Source: Cercis canadensis (lineage: Eukaryota; Streptophyta; Magnoliopsida; Fabales; Fabaceae). Taken from it: a DNA stretch of 64,000 nt. The position numbers and the translations under genes are program-made. This document shows, piece after piece, positions 12,390 to 24,400 of the stretch. The stretch lies in assembly GCA_003255065.1 (NCBI GenBank), contig QAOA01006617.1:796939-860938 (forward strand), in the 5' to 3' direction. Position 1 is the stretch's first letter. Every line of letters begins with the position of its first letter. The notes beneath the pieces are model-generated. The model saw only the letters and a list, made by a program, of their open reading frames with translations, did no database searches and had not been told where the DNA came from.

Positions 12390-15300
12390 ATGGAAGCTCT
12401 GCTCAGAGTTCGACTAGCTCTTCTGCTCTTCATTTTTGTTCATCTTTCACTTCACACAAAGTCTTCTTCTCAAGAGCTTCAGATCATCAACGCCGAACGC
12501 AGAGTAAGCTTCATAATTTGACATTTTCTCTGTCGCGGTACTCATTTCACAGCGTTTTATTTATAAATAATTTTATCTGGGTATCTATATTATAGATTGG
12601 TTCATGAATTTTAATTTGGAAGCTTGTTGATGAAAATTGAAGATTTGTTTGCTCAATGGAAGAGTTGGAAGAGATTGTTAGAGCATAGCTATTCCTATTA
12701 GAAACCTGCAATTTCTTAAATTCTGATTGTATTATCATTTATCTTGCGTCTTATATTGTTCATAAGGATGCTCGTTAATGAACAGTGTCCCTGTTGTAGC
12801 GATCTGTTGGAAAAAGGAAGGAGTTGTTTAGGATGGTAGCTACTGTTAAAAAAATTTAAATTGCAAATGGGCACCATAATTTTGGCATGATGTGGTAGGT
12901 TTATGGCACCATGCATCAGTTTTGATGTTGAATTTGTTAAAGTCTATAATTTGTTTGAATAAATGCAGCGTCACACAGGCTAGGTACAAATTGTTTGGGC
13001 TTCATTTATCCTTCCCTTAGTGGGAAGAGGGAATTATTTTAGAAGAAAGATAAGATAATATATAAAAAAAAAATGATTTTGTCTCTCATGTATCATTTAT
13101 TTTCTTCTCTTTTTCTTTTGGTGCCACTGTGTTGCTTCTTTCAACTAAGGGCAATTAAGGGAAGCATGCAAATTTGTTTGGTTAGGGAATTGATGATTGT
13201 TTATTGACTTCACTAATCTTCGTTCTCTCTTTCTCTTCTTTGTTTGTTCTTTTTCTTTAAAAAAATAAAAAATTAAATTCGACTTCCCTCTTTGGAATGG
13301 TGAATTGTGGTTGTTGGTGAAGTAAGCGAGGATGAATAGTCTAGTATTGTGATAGCATTGGCTAAAGTCAATATATGTGCCTAATACTTATTTTCTGAGG
13401 AAATACATTTTATATCTTCAGTCTTATTTCGGGTTTCATTCAAATTCTGTTGTATACTTCTTAGGACTAATATGCCAATGATCCTTGCAGATTGACTTGA
13501 CTTCTCACATTGCTAAGGTTTTCTTGACGTTGAAGGTACCCCCAATTACTCCTCTTTAGATTACATCATGGTTGCTGCTTTGCTTGTCTATGGGTCAACA
13601 TTCAAATTTGAGGAGAAAACCGACTTCAATATTCAATTTTTTTAATTATACAGCTGAGTTTTAATATAGTTTTGGTGAAAAGTGAAGTTTAATTCCAATG
13701 TTTATGAAACCCAATCAGATGGCACCTCTCTTAAGTCTTAAGTGTGCCTAATTTTCAAAATTTTTGTTCAGTGTTACCCAATTTGATTTGATTCCAACCT
13801 TTTCTAAATTTAAATGTAATAGAAGTTGCAACTTATTTGGGTTTTTTGGACCATCAAACCAGTAACAATGATTTGTTAATTTTTGAAATTATGTTAACCA
13901 AATTAGCTTTTTTGTTTCCTTTTCAATGGATTAAACCATATACTACCAATGTAGCACATAGATTTCATAAATTTTTTCTCTCAGGTTGAAAATTTAGGGG
14001 CATCTCCTGCTTCAGAAGTCCTTGTTGCTTTTTCACCCGCAGAAGTTGAACATCTAGCATTAGTCAAAGCAGCAACAACTACTGGGAAACGGAAGAAGAA
14101 AACTTATGTTCCTCTTGACGTTAATTCTGTTGAGCTACCTGATGCACCAAATGGAACTAAATATTTCTCTATTGTTTTGTTAACTCCACTAAGTAAAGGT
14201 GAAACTGCAACACTAGAGGTTCTTTACAGATTGACACACTCTCTGGAACCTTTCCCTGCAGAAATAAGTCAATCAGAGTCTCAGTTGGTCTATTTCCGTG
14301 ATAGTGCAATATTATTGTCTCCCTATCATGTCAAGCAACAGACAACTTTCATTAAGACACCAAGCACTCGGGTGGAATCATTCACCATGGTGGAGCCCAC
14401 TAAACGTGCTGGTACAGAACTGAAATATGGGCCATATGACAATCGTGCTCCATATTCATATTCTCCCATACTTGTTCATTTTGAAAATAACCATCCATTC
14501 GCTGTCGTTGAGGAGCTAGAACGTGAAGTTGAAATATCTCACTGGGGAAGCCTTCAGGTTACAGAGCGTTATAGGCTGTTTCATGCAGGTGCTCGACACA
14601 AAGGTGTTTTTTCAAGGTAGATTTGATACCTCTTGCTTGTTCTTTTTTATGCTCTGGGTCTTAATTTTGTTCTTTGAGGGGTATTATATGTACTTATAAT
14701 GGAAGTAGCTGGAAAAGTAGCTACTTGTCAAAAATGGTCTCTTCAACTTTTTGAGATAATTGTCTATTTGGATATTGGATATAATCTATTTTTTATCTAC
14801 ATACCTATATATTACTTGTAAGGTATAGTTTTCTTAAGTGTTATAATTCATCAAAGTTCTGTGTTCTCTATCTCTCTTTTGTGTGTGTGTGTGTGTTTAT
14901 ATAGGAGAAAACTAACATATAGATCAATTAAACAATTCCAGATATCAAGTTAATGGTTTGCTAATTCCGCCAGACCTAGATGCCCTTACTCTTGTATTTT
15001 GTTCATTCTTAAATTGCTACTTGGAACTGAGAGATACTGAAGAAAAATCAGTTTCCTATAAAGGATTCTGCATGATTTGAAGCAACATCTATTTTTTCAT
15101 TGCACATTTGGTGGGATGATATATAAATCTATAGATATATGCATTTAGTTTTTTTGTGTTGTTGACAACAGAAAAGGAGGAAGAACAATTTGTGCATATC
15201 TGTGAGCAGCTAAAAATTTAATCCGACTTCATGTACTTACCACTTTCCTAGTATAACGCTCTCTAGAAACTTGTACGAGAAATTTAGTCTTTGGCATATA

Positions 15301-18300
15301 TGAGGTATTCATCACATCTGGGTGCAAGCATACAGATTGCCCACATACTTCATCAGCACTTTGCATCGATTGTTCCTTACCCTGTAGATTGCATAGGCTT
15401 CATTTGTAGTGAAAAATTTCCCACTCTTATATTAGGACAGCCTATATTTGGAAATGGGCTCATTATTTACCCATGTTTTACCCAGTGATCAGCTGAATCA
15501 AAGCGACTGATACATTAATATAGTGTCTATTTCATCATTAATTTTTATTTTTTTTCTGAACATTATCTGATACTTTCTCCTTTTATAAAAACCTTCTTTG
15601 TTATGACCAATGGTTTCTTTTGACAGGGTTGAATATCAAACTAGACCAGGAGCTGCCGGTGCATCTTCATTCAAACATCTTTTAGCAAGACTACCCCCAA
15701 GGGTTCACTCAGTATACTACCGGGATGAAATAGGGAACATTTCCTCTTCACATTTACGCTCAGATTTTCTTAAGGTAAGATTTACACTTGGGTCTCAAAC
15801 CCTTCCCTCTTCCCACACCTCCCTCTTGGTAGCTGAAAAATGGTCACATTCAAGATTCAAGAAGTTCACTTTTATCATTTTTTCTTCGTACTGTGTGCAG
15901 CATTTGCTTTTCTTTTCCTTTTTCTTTTCTTCTTTCTTTTGTTAGCTCCTGAAAATTGAGTTGAAGGAAGGACTAGGAAGCAAGTTAGGAGCTGTTTTAA
16001 TGGGTATCAAATATTATATGTTCTTCATTAGCAAGGCATTATGTTATTTGCGCTTATAAATTAATGGTTATTTGTGCCAGAATCCAGATCTATTGTCTGT
16101 TCTATGATTAAGTTTCACTGGGCATCATTAATTACATATTGAGCTGGTAGAAATAGAACTCACGTCTTGTTCATTTCAAAATGGTTTCTATCTTAATGAA
16201 GCTTCAGTCTTGTTCTAAGTGGTATGCCAGTTTTTGTAGAATCATTTATTATATGATAAGTCATGGTCTCTGATCTCACACTTCCTTACGACATGCTCAC
16301 TGAATGCAGTCAGAACTAGAAATTGAACCTCGGTTTCCTCTATTTGGAGGCTGGAAAGCTACCTTTGTCATCGGTTACGGGTTACCGTTGCAAGACTTCC
16401 TTTTTGAGTCTCCAGATGGAAGGAGATACCTCAACTTCACTTTTGGTTGCCCTCTTGCTGAGATGGTGGTTGACAAGTTAATTGTCAAAGTGGGTGTAGA
16501 TTTGTAATTTTGCTTTGTCATTATTGGCTGAAATTTCTGCTCTTTGCTTCAGGAGTTTGTGTACACAATAGCGGAGGTAAATTTAACCTTGTAGAACTAT
16601 TAAATTTCAGGTTGTGCTGCCAGAGGGATCCAAAGATCCCACGGCTGAAGTTCTTTTTCCAGTGGAGCAGCGTCTAGAGGTAATTTTTCTTATCATGAGG
16701 GATCGCTACCTATGACATGTGATAATTGCATTATGTGTGTGCCAAAGCATTTGCAGAGTGGTCAATATTTCTATTTTATAAATAAAATAATTTTTCAAAG
16801 AGAGATGAAAAATATGGCTAGGATTATTAGAAGAGAGCAGAGGGAAAAAAAATAAAAGAACCCATCATCATAATAAAGCTTTCTAATCGCATTTTGCATC
16901 CTTTAAGGAGACACCCTCCCCAGAGACAGAGCATCAAAGAGAGGCCATGACATAAAAACAATTCTACCTGCTTTTAGAGCATATTTGCTAAGGCGCTATC
17001 AACTTATAAGGGTAAAGGACCCTAAAAAAAGAACAAACAAAGGGCTGTAAGTTAACTGGTAATCATTATTTTAGAGTAAGAAAAATCACCGAAATTGAAT
17101 ACCTTTATGTTAAAGAAATAGTTGAATATGTATTTTTTTTAATTGGGAAAGACAATAATGTCATTTAATGATTATTTTTGTTTTTTCTTCAATTTCACCG
17201 GTTAAATCATATCCTTTCATCTTGCTTCTCTGGATAGAGCTTCATTCTGCCACTGAAGACATTTACTTTTTGGTTTTATAGCATGATAATGCATTTGATT
17301 CACTGCAGCTAAAATGGCTTTTCATTCCAATTTTTGCAGACCAAGTATTCATACCTTGATGTTGTCGGCAGGACTGTAGTGGTTCTAGAAAAGAAAAATG
17401 TAGTTCCTGAGCATAACACTCCTTTCCAGGTATTACAAAACCCAATTCAAATATCACTTTTAAAAACAGGTCTGGAATTTGGATGTTTGATAAGGTCCAA
17501 GAGCAAGTGAACTTTCTGATGCAAGCAAAAGAGTGATTAATGCTACAAGTATGTAATATGATGATGCAAAAGATAAATAAATAAAAAGTTCGTGGTAAGG
17601 ACATCTATTATGTTGATAACAAAAGAAATAAATTACTAAGCTTCCTTGCCCCATATTCAGAAGATGGACCAATTTGGAACAATGACATAAAATGGGAGAG
17701 ACCTTTAAATAATGTCACACCTCTGATATCTATTCCTTTACGGTGATGATGATAGATGGTCTCTGTTTATTATATTCAACTTTTTTTCTCTGTATAAATA
17801 TATAAGATAATGGACATTTGAGGAATTGGTTGCTCGACCTTGACTTTAGTATACAATTCATTGATGGCTTGTTGACATTTTGGATCAAGTGCAAACAATA
17901 GTCTTTCAGTTCTTGCCTTCTGTCTGGGTAGAGATTAGAACATAGTTGAACCTCCAAGATGGTTGCACAAGCATGGCTTGCAATTAAACTATGAGGAGCC
18001 ACCATGGTTATATATATATATTGACTCCTGCAATTTGGTAGCTAAAAATATTTCATTTTAAGTAATGAAATTATGGATTTATTTTTTCTAAATACAATAA
18101 ATGCGCTGCTGGTCAAGTAGGAGACTGTACCTAACAGTATGACCCAATGTGGTTATGTTCCTCATGTCTAGTTTTGGGCGTTTGTTTTCAATTTCATTGT
18201 ATAGAAATAATGCTATGTTTTAGCCCTTTCATGTGAAGATATATTTCATTGTGGCTGTCTAAGCATGTTTTTCCATTACTTTAATTAGGTATACTACAGT

Positions 18301-18411
18301 TTCAACCCTATATTCATGCTTGCTGAGCCGTTAATGCTGGCATCTGCATTTTTCTTGTTCTTCGTGGCTTCCATAGCATACCTACACGTAGATCTCTCCA
18401 TACGCAAGTGA
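12390..18411 (+). CDS. OST1B: Oligosaccharyltransferase subunit 1 (ribophorin I)
   Basis: Eight exons: 12390-12503, 13491-13535, 13985-14616, 15627-15774, 16310-16489, 16611-16679, 17340-17429 and 18289-18411. They sum to 1401 bases, or 466 aa plus stop. The N-terminus MEALLRVRLALLLFIF is a signal peptide. The luminal ribophorin I domain includes NCNEKR-like family blocks such as YHVKQQTTFIKTPS, YGPYDNRAPYSYSP, HWGSLQVTERY, RDEIGNISSSH and EPRFPLFGGWK. One membrane span near residues 438-458 is followed by the short cytosolic tail HVDLSIRK. The protein is a non-catalytic subunit of the ER oligosaccharyltransferase that holds nascent chains for N-glycosylation. Its length matches the short plant paralogue (OST1B, about 464 aa) rather than the longer OST1A, which is why I use that symbol. 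The leader is embedded in a fairly GC-rich stretch at 12235-12390. Confidence 0.95.
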
Positions 18412-18437
18412 TGAACATCTAGCTAGTTTTCAGAAAG

Positions 18438-18536
18438 GTATGTGTATATTTGCCCATGAAACTATTTTTATGATTGAAACATTCTCTCTAGGCCATAGTT
18501 GCAACTATTAAGCATTTTGACTTGTTTAACATGCAG
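18438..18536 (+). other. Probable intron in the OST1 3'UTR
   Basis: GAAAG/GTATGTG at 18437/18438 is a strong donor, and ACATGCAG ending at 18536 is a good acceptor after a T-rich stretch. The junction would lie 26 bases after the stop codon, under the roughly 50-base limit that triggers nonsense-mediated decay in plants. It is inferred from splice consensus only. Confidence 0.55.
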
Positions 18537-18982
18537 TTACTACTGAGCAAATCCGAAGTTGCCAAGAATCGTCTTATCTGAAGATCAAACTGCATTTTGG
18601 CCATAATATATGGAGTTTTGATGACTAATTGAAATTATAGATTTGCTTGCTTGTAATGTAAGTTTTTACCCTGGCAAATTGATCCTAGGCTTTTTATCCA
18701 GCATTGAACATTCAACCATTGCCTCGAATTAAGAAATACAAGATTTATTTCCAGCAGAGCACAAAAAAGAAAAAGAAAATGTAGGATTTATATGGTCCAT
18801 CATCAAAATGGCCCCCGTTAATGGTAGCTTAGAAAAACGTAAATATGGATATGGGATTTCTGAAAGCCTGTTGTATAAACACATTCCAGCAGCAGTGAAC
18901 CAATCCTGCTGGGCAGTTAAACGACATCGTCGAAATGAATTGAATTCAACACTGAAAGTGAATTTCCAAGATTATCGAACAT

Positions 18983-19197
18983 TTACAAAGACCCACTAGA
19001 GTTTACTTTCTTCTCACGGGACTTATTGAAGGAAATGGTCGCTTCGAGCTGATTTTGGAGTGAAGAAATTTCAGATTCCTTGAGGTCTTCATTAAGCTCA
19101 GCTGCTCTTGAATCTCTAGAAGCATCATAGTCACTTGGGGTGAAAGATCAAGCTCTATCTTCAACAAGCTTCACTTCAATTCCACTGCTTTTAGTAC
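18983..19197 (-). pseudogene. Coding-like relic, coiled-coil C-terminal fragment
   Basis: Read on the minus strand, this gives SSGIEVKLVEDRA, a TGA stop (19148-19150), then SFTPSDYDASRDSRAAEL followed by NEDLKESEISSLQNQLEA and a TAA at 18983-18985. The heptad-like Leu/Glu/Lys/Gln pattern and normal codon use look like real protein. The in-frame stop, a further stop upstream and the absence of flanking exons suggest a decayed gene fragment. I do not recognise the parent. It could also be a chance open frame. Confidence 0.3.
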
Positions 19198-20282
19198 TCT
19201 ATGTAGTACATGGTTAATTGGGGGAGAAGGAGGAGGTAGGTGAAACGACATCGTTTTCTTTGTTGGAAAAGCGTGGCCGAATCCTAGCTGGAACCATTTA
19301 TTGCCCCGTGTGTAGTTGTGTCCATGTAAGACACCACATCAGCAATTTCTATTAGCTATTTTTGACGAAGTTAAGGGTTGGGAAGAAATTTCTGCGTTTT
19401 AAAAACATTTAGGATGAAAATAAAACAAAAAATAGTTGTGGGATAAAATTAAATTTTGAGATAAAGTTAATAGACAAAAATACTTATCTAACCCTAAATC
19501 TGCCTAAATTTTTTAACTAAATTTCCTTAAACTTTTATTTTACAAATAAAATTGTTTACACCTATGCGCTAATGGTGTGAACATGATTTGTGAAAGAAGA
19601 TGATTTTGTTTTGACGAGGTAAGAGTTAGAGGATTGAGATTGAGATTGAGATTGAGATGGAGACAGAAGCAATGCATGGATTTTGGCAGTGCTTGGAAAC
19701 GGCTTAAGAATGACATGGGTCACCACCATCCACTTGGATCTCTCCACATCCTAGAAGTCCTAATTTTAAGCAAAAGGACAACATCCTCTTTCTGTGGGGC
19801 CCCCTTTATGGCAGTTATGATTCTTTCTTAACCAGTAAAAGCCATGCTTAAAAAATTCAAGGAAATTTTAAAAATAACAAATTAGGTAAATATAAAATAT
19901 TTGACTAAGGATTAAACAAACATCATTAATAATTATTAATCATGATATTTAATGAAGACCAATCATCACCTGCTGCAGTCATGTTTGTTTACTGTACTTT
20001 GTTGATTCTAACTACCAAATCATGTGTTCAATAAGGAAGGGTGTCATCAGCTGCTTCTGTATTTGCCTATTTGCTAATTTAAACTAGGAAAAGGAGGCAT
20101 TGCATATGCTCATTTACCATATTGCCCCTGCTTTGCTATGGGAGAATAATATGAAATTTTAAAACAAGAAACATTAACCATTTACAATAAAAATACATTA
20201 ACAAATTTTACGTTGATTATTTTAAAATAATCCATGGATACATAAAAAAAAAAAGTATTTACTCTAATTATTAAAACTACGA

Positions 20283-20490
20283 AGATTCTATGATACTATA
20301 TAAATATGTTATACTATACTGACGTGATAATTATATGTAATTTTCATATTTTATTGAATATAAATATAATTTATTTTATTTTCTCAAACAAAATTAAAAA
20401 TAATTAATTTATACACATGTCATTCACACATTTAGTATGACATATTACATAAATACTAAAAATATCTAAGAAACCTCCTTAAAATTATTT
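20283..20490 (+). repeat. Dispersed repeat B, copy 1
   Basis: This 208-base segment begins AGATTCTATGATACTA and contains TTTTCTCAAACAAA, ACACATGTCATTC and a TATCTAAGAAA-CTCC end. It matches 30504-30706 throughout with many substitutions. No coding capacity is visible. It could be a decayed MITE or part of an LTR. Confidence 0.65.
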
Positions 20491-21089
20491 TTACTTAATG
20501 GAACCATTTATGACAATGAAAATGCATGAACGAAATTCACAATAATGTTTTAAATTACTCGAAATGATGATTTACACACATATTTTCTTCTAAATATTTC
20601 ACAAATAATATTATATGAGAAAATATAAATTTATCTAGTCTCACTTTTTTTTTTCTATCCAACTTAGTACAATTGTGAATGTTGTGAAATATTGTTTATT
20701 CACAAATAAAAATAAAAATATTTTTAAATTTAGTGTTAAAAAAACAATTTGTACCTATATCTCACTTTTAAAAAAGGAATTACTTAAAACTGTACCATTT
20801 AAAAACAAAAAAAAAATCACATAAAAAACAAAAATAATTATTCAAGTTTCTGCAAAACATTAGAAAAAAGAATTTTCTGCCACACTCGAAAAAGAAGTTG
20901 AAAGATAATAAACAATAATACACCTCGAAAATTAGGGGGGGAGAGAGAGAGAGAGGAAAGAAAAAGTAGTTCAATTTGGAGCGAAAAGCAGAAGGGCAAT
21001 ATTGTAATTTCAGGTTGTCAAATTCGCTGTGTCATACTATATTAAACGCTGAAGTAGTTATTGTCGAACGGGAAGATAGGAAGGAAAGC

Positions 21090-21195
21090 AAAAGGAAGAA
21101 GAGGAAGAGGAAGAAGAGGAAGAAGAGGAAGAAGAGGAAGAAGAGGAAGAGGAAGAAGAAGAAGAGGAAGAAGAAGAGGAAGAAGAAGAAGAGAG
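21090..21195 (+). repeat. 106-base pure purine tract (GAAGAG/GAA repeats)
   Basis: Every base from 21090 to 21195 is A or G, arranged as interrupted GAAGAG and GAA units. It lies about 265 bases upstream of the EDR2-like start codon, probably in its 5'UTR. Such mirror-like purine tracts are length-variable and can form triplex DNA. The translated Lys/Arg-rich and Phe-rich open frames over it are by-products of the repeat. Confidence 0.85.
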
Positions 21196-21459
21196 CTTCC
21201 CCGAAAATCCAGAACTGACTGGATTTTCCAATTGATTCTCTGATTCCCTTTTGTGGAATCAGAGGATCATCCATTCTTCCTCTTCACGTTTACATTTTTC
21301 TGAGTCTGATCCTTTTTTTGTTCGGAGTGCTCGCCATTGTCATCTTTTGGCCTCTTTTCTCTCTGGGATACAGAGTTTGCCAAACAACTCTGAAATTTCT
21401 CTTTTGGTTTGAAGTTTTGAGGAATCAGAAGGTGGGTTTTGTTGATTTGATTTCTCAAA

Positions 21460-24400
21460 ATGGGTGTTCCACAAACCAATGATAAAATGGAAGGATGGCT
21501 CTATATCATTGGCTCCAATCGCTTTGGCTTACATTACTCACGTAAGAGATACTTCACTCTCAAAGAGAATTGCCTCAGAAGCTTCAAAGCCAAACCCATT
21601 TCCCAGATGGAGGTATTTTTTTAAATTCTATTTTTGTTGGATTGTTTTCTGGAGTGGATTTCTGTGTTTATCGTGTTTGAATTTTCCAAATTCACATTTT
21701 ACACCATTTTTTGTTTTATTTAATTGCTCCATTGATCATAATTAATGAATGAGATCCAATGATGGATAAGCAGAGGCATTACTGCTAGTTGCCTGTAATG
21801 TACTCAAATTCTACATTTATATTTGATTTATGTTTTGATGATAGGAGCACCCAAAAATTATAGGAAAGGAAAAATAAATAAATAAATGAAAGGACAACCA
21901 CCCCATTTCTTAACCTTTATTTTGACAAAACTATGGCTTAAAGAATGTTTTGAATTTATAAATATATCAATTGCGTCTGTGTAATGATGTCAACTAATGG
22001 GTTGTCCTTTGGTTCTTAATTGTTACTAATTTTTCTATTTGTAAGAGACATTGTTGTGCTTGTCAAGTAGAAAAAATCACGAGTCATTGATCAAATTTTG
22101 AATTTCTATGCAAAAAAAAAATGTTTCCAGTGTTGTGATTATAAGTTGTTTGTGCTAAATGAAAGTATTGTATTTTCCAGGAGCCAGTTAGAAGTGCACT
22201 AATAGACTCCTACATTCGAGTTACTGACAATGGAAGAGAAAGTATTAGCAGAAAAGTAAGAAACATGGGATGATTACTCACTTTGGGACAATATAAATTG
22301 TGTACTCTTTTCAGTGTTCTCGACAGAGTTGCTAACATTTGTATTTATATATCTGTTTGCAATGTGAAGGTGTTCTTCATTTTCACGGTATATAATACTT
22401 CCGATCAAGGGGATCAGCTTAAGGTGTGTTAAATTTCAAATAAATATGTTTACAACAAATTTTTACACTGGATTGATGCATGGTTTAAATTTCAACTTTA
22501 TAGTTGGGAGCAAGTAGTCCAGAAGAAGCTGGAAGATGGATGCGTTCCTTGCAGGATGCAGCATTGAAGGTTCTATGCAGTACCTTATATTGTACGGGTA
22601 GAATACTTGTCTCATGATAAGAAGCATATTGTTATTGTATGTTTTCAGGAGTGTTCAAACCTAGCAAAGAATTTTGTGGCTTGTTCCCCCGGTGGATGGT
22701 CATCTATGAGGTATATCAACTGTCATTCAGTGGTAGCTAAAAAAGAAAAAACAAAAAAGCTGTCATTCAGTATTTCGTGTTGTATCTAAGTGACATGAAA
22801 CATTGATCAAAATTTTTTACATCACATTTTGAAGCTGGGAGCATTGTTCCGGTATTTTTACTTCTGCAGCTGTTCCTATACATTCTTGCTAGAGAATGTA
22901 TGGTCTGTACCAATCACATGCTTTCAAAATGCTTTAAGAAGGAGGAATTCACACTCCTGAATCTCATACTATAATACATTGCATATCTGTGCTCCCATGT
23001 ATTGCATATAACTCACCTTCTGTAGACACATAAGGAATGAACATAGATTATATCAACATAGATACATATACCCATTTAATGTCTAAAGTTTTGTTGTAAC
23101 AGATTAGGTCGCTCAAAAAGGTCAGATAGGAAAAACTCTGTTGACTGGAATTTTAGGTCAAGCGTATACCATGAAGCAATGACCTCTGATGTTATTGCAC
23201 CTTCACCATGGAAGATTTTTGGTTGTCAGAACGGTAAACCTTTAGTTCTTAATCTGTGTAGTAGGTGTGGCTCAATGTGCATCTAATATTTCATTGCTTG
23301 CACAGGACTACGGCTGTTCAAAGAAGCAAAAGATTGGGATTCACATGGTAGGGTAAGTTGCTCTTAACGCGGAAATATTTTATGGTTGCATATGATCTTC
23401 TTCGCTGAAAAATGTTGTTCTTTTCAGCATTGGGATGATCACCCAGCAATAATGGCAGTAGGTATCGTTGATGGAACTTCAGAGGCCGTTTTCCATACTC
23501 TTATGTCTCTGAATCCTTCAAGATCAGAGTAAGTTTGCAGACTTGTCATCAACTTTATTTGGAGTTCTGCTGCGCAAGCCACGCTTCCATTTTATTGCTG
23601 TAATGCATAATCACATATTTGGAGATTCTTGGCATTAGATTGCATACAATGCAAATGCTCGTGATTATGACTGATCTATCTATACTGGATATCAAAGTTT
23701 AAAAGGCAGATACTTTTATATGACAGAAGCCGCAGAATAGAATGGTGAGAAATTAAAGGAGACAAAAGGGAAATGAATTATGACATTTATATTATGTGAA
23801 AAAAAATATGTTTCTCAGATGTGTTTTAGGTTAACTGAATTCCAAATTAAATTAAAAAATCAGACCATTTCACTATTTGACATTGGACTTGTATTGCGGA
23901 ATTCAGATATGTGGGATTAAGACGTCGCCTCCTTCTTGTTGTCTTTGATTTTCTCTTTTTTTTAAAAAAAAAAATTATATGGCTATGCACAGTGAAATAA
24001 CTCTCAACTTCTTGTAATTAGCACATCATTGAAAATTACTAAGGGCGATGAGTTGGACATTGGCTTTTAAATATAAGCCTGATTCAATCTACTTATAGTG
24101 AACTACACTATATGTTTTTTGTAGCAAAAGTATCTTGCTGCATTTGCATTTACTGTTTACTAAGAAAGAATATGTTTTCTTGTTAATGCGTTTTATACCA
24201 TAGCTAATAGACTACTGGCTTGTCCTCTTCCATTTGTTTCCCTGAACATTTCACTAATTTTCTTCAGGAAGAAAAAAAAAATATTCCCANAAGTATCTTG
24301 CTGCATTTGCATTTGCATTTACTGTTTACTAAGAAAGAATATGTTTTCTTGTTAATGCGTTTTATACCATAGCTAATAGACTCCTGGCTTGTCCTCTTCC

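Larger units (their letters stand above)
18412..21459. other. OST1 3' flank, coding relic, repeat copy and EDR2-like promoter/leader
   Basis: The interval holds, left to right: the OST1 3'UTR (to about 18750), a minus-strand coding-like relic (18983-19197), AT-rich DNA with one copy of a dispersed repeat (20283-20490), and the promoter and leader of the EDR2-like gene. The leader includes a GA run at 20939-20956 and a long purine tract at 21090-21195. An open frame starting at 20976 would be a lysine/arginine-rich upstream ORF if transcription began that early, but it is driven by the purine repeat and is not a credible gene. Confidence 0.5.

Noticed and set aside
20976..21274. Lys/Arg-rich and Phe-rich open frames on both strands
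   Set aside because: They are translations of the purine repeat in the EDR2-like leader; a stop-poor repeat opens several frames at once.
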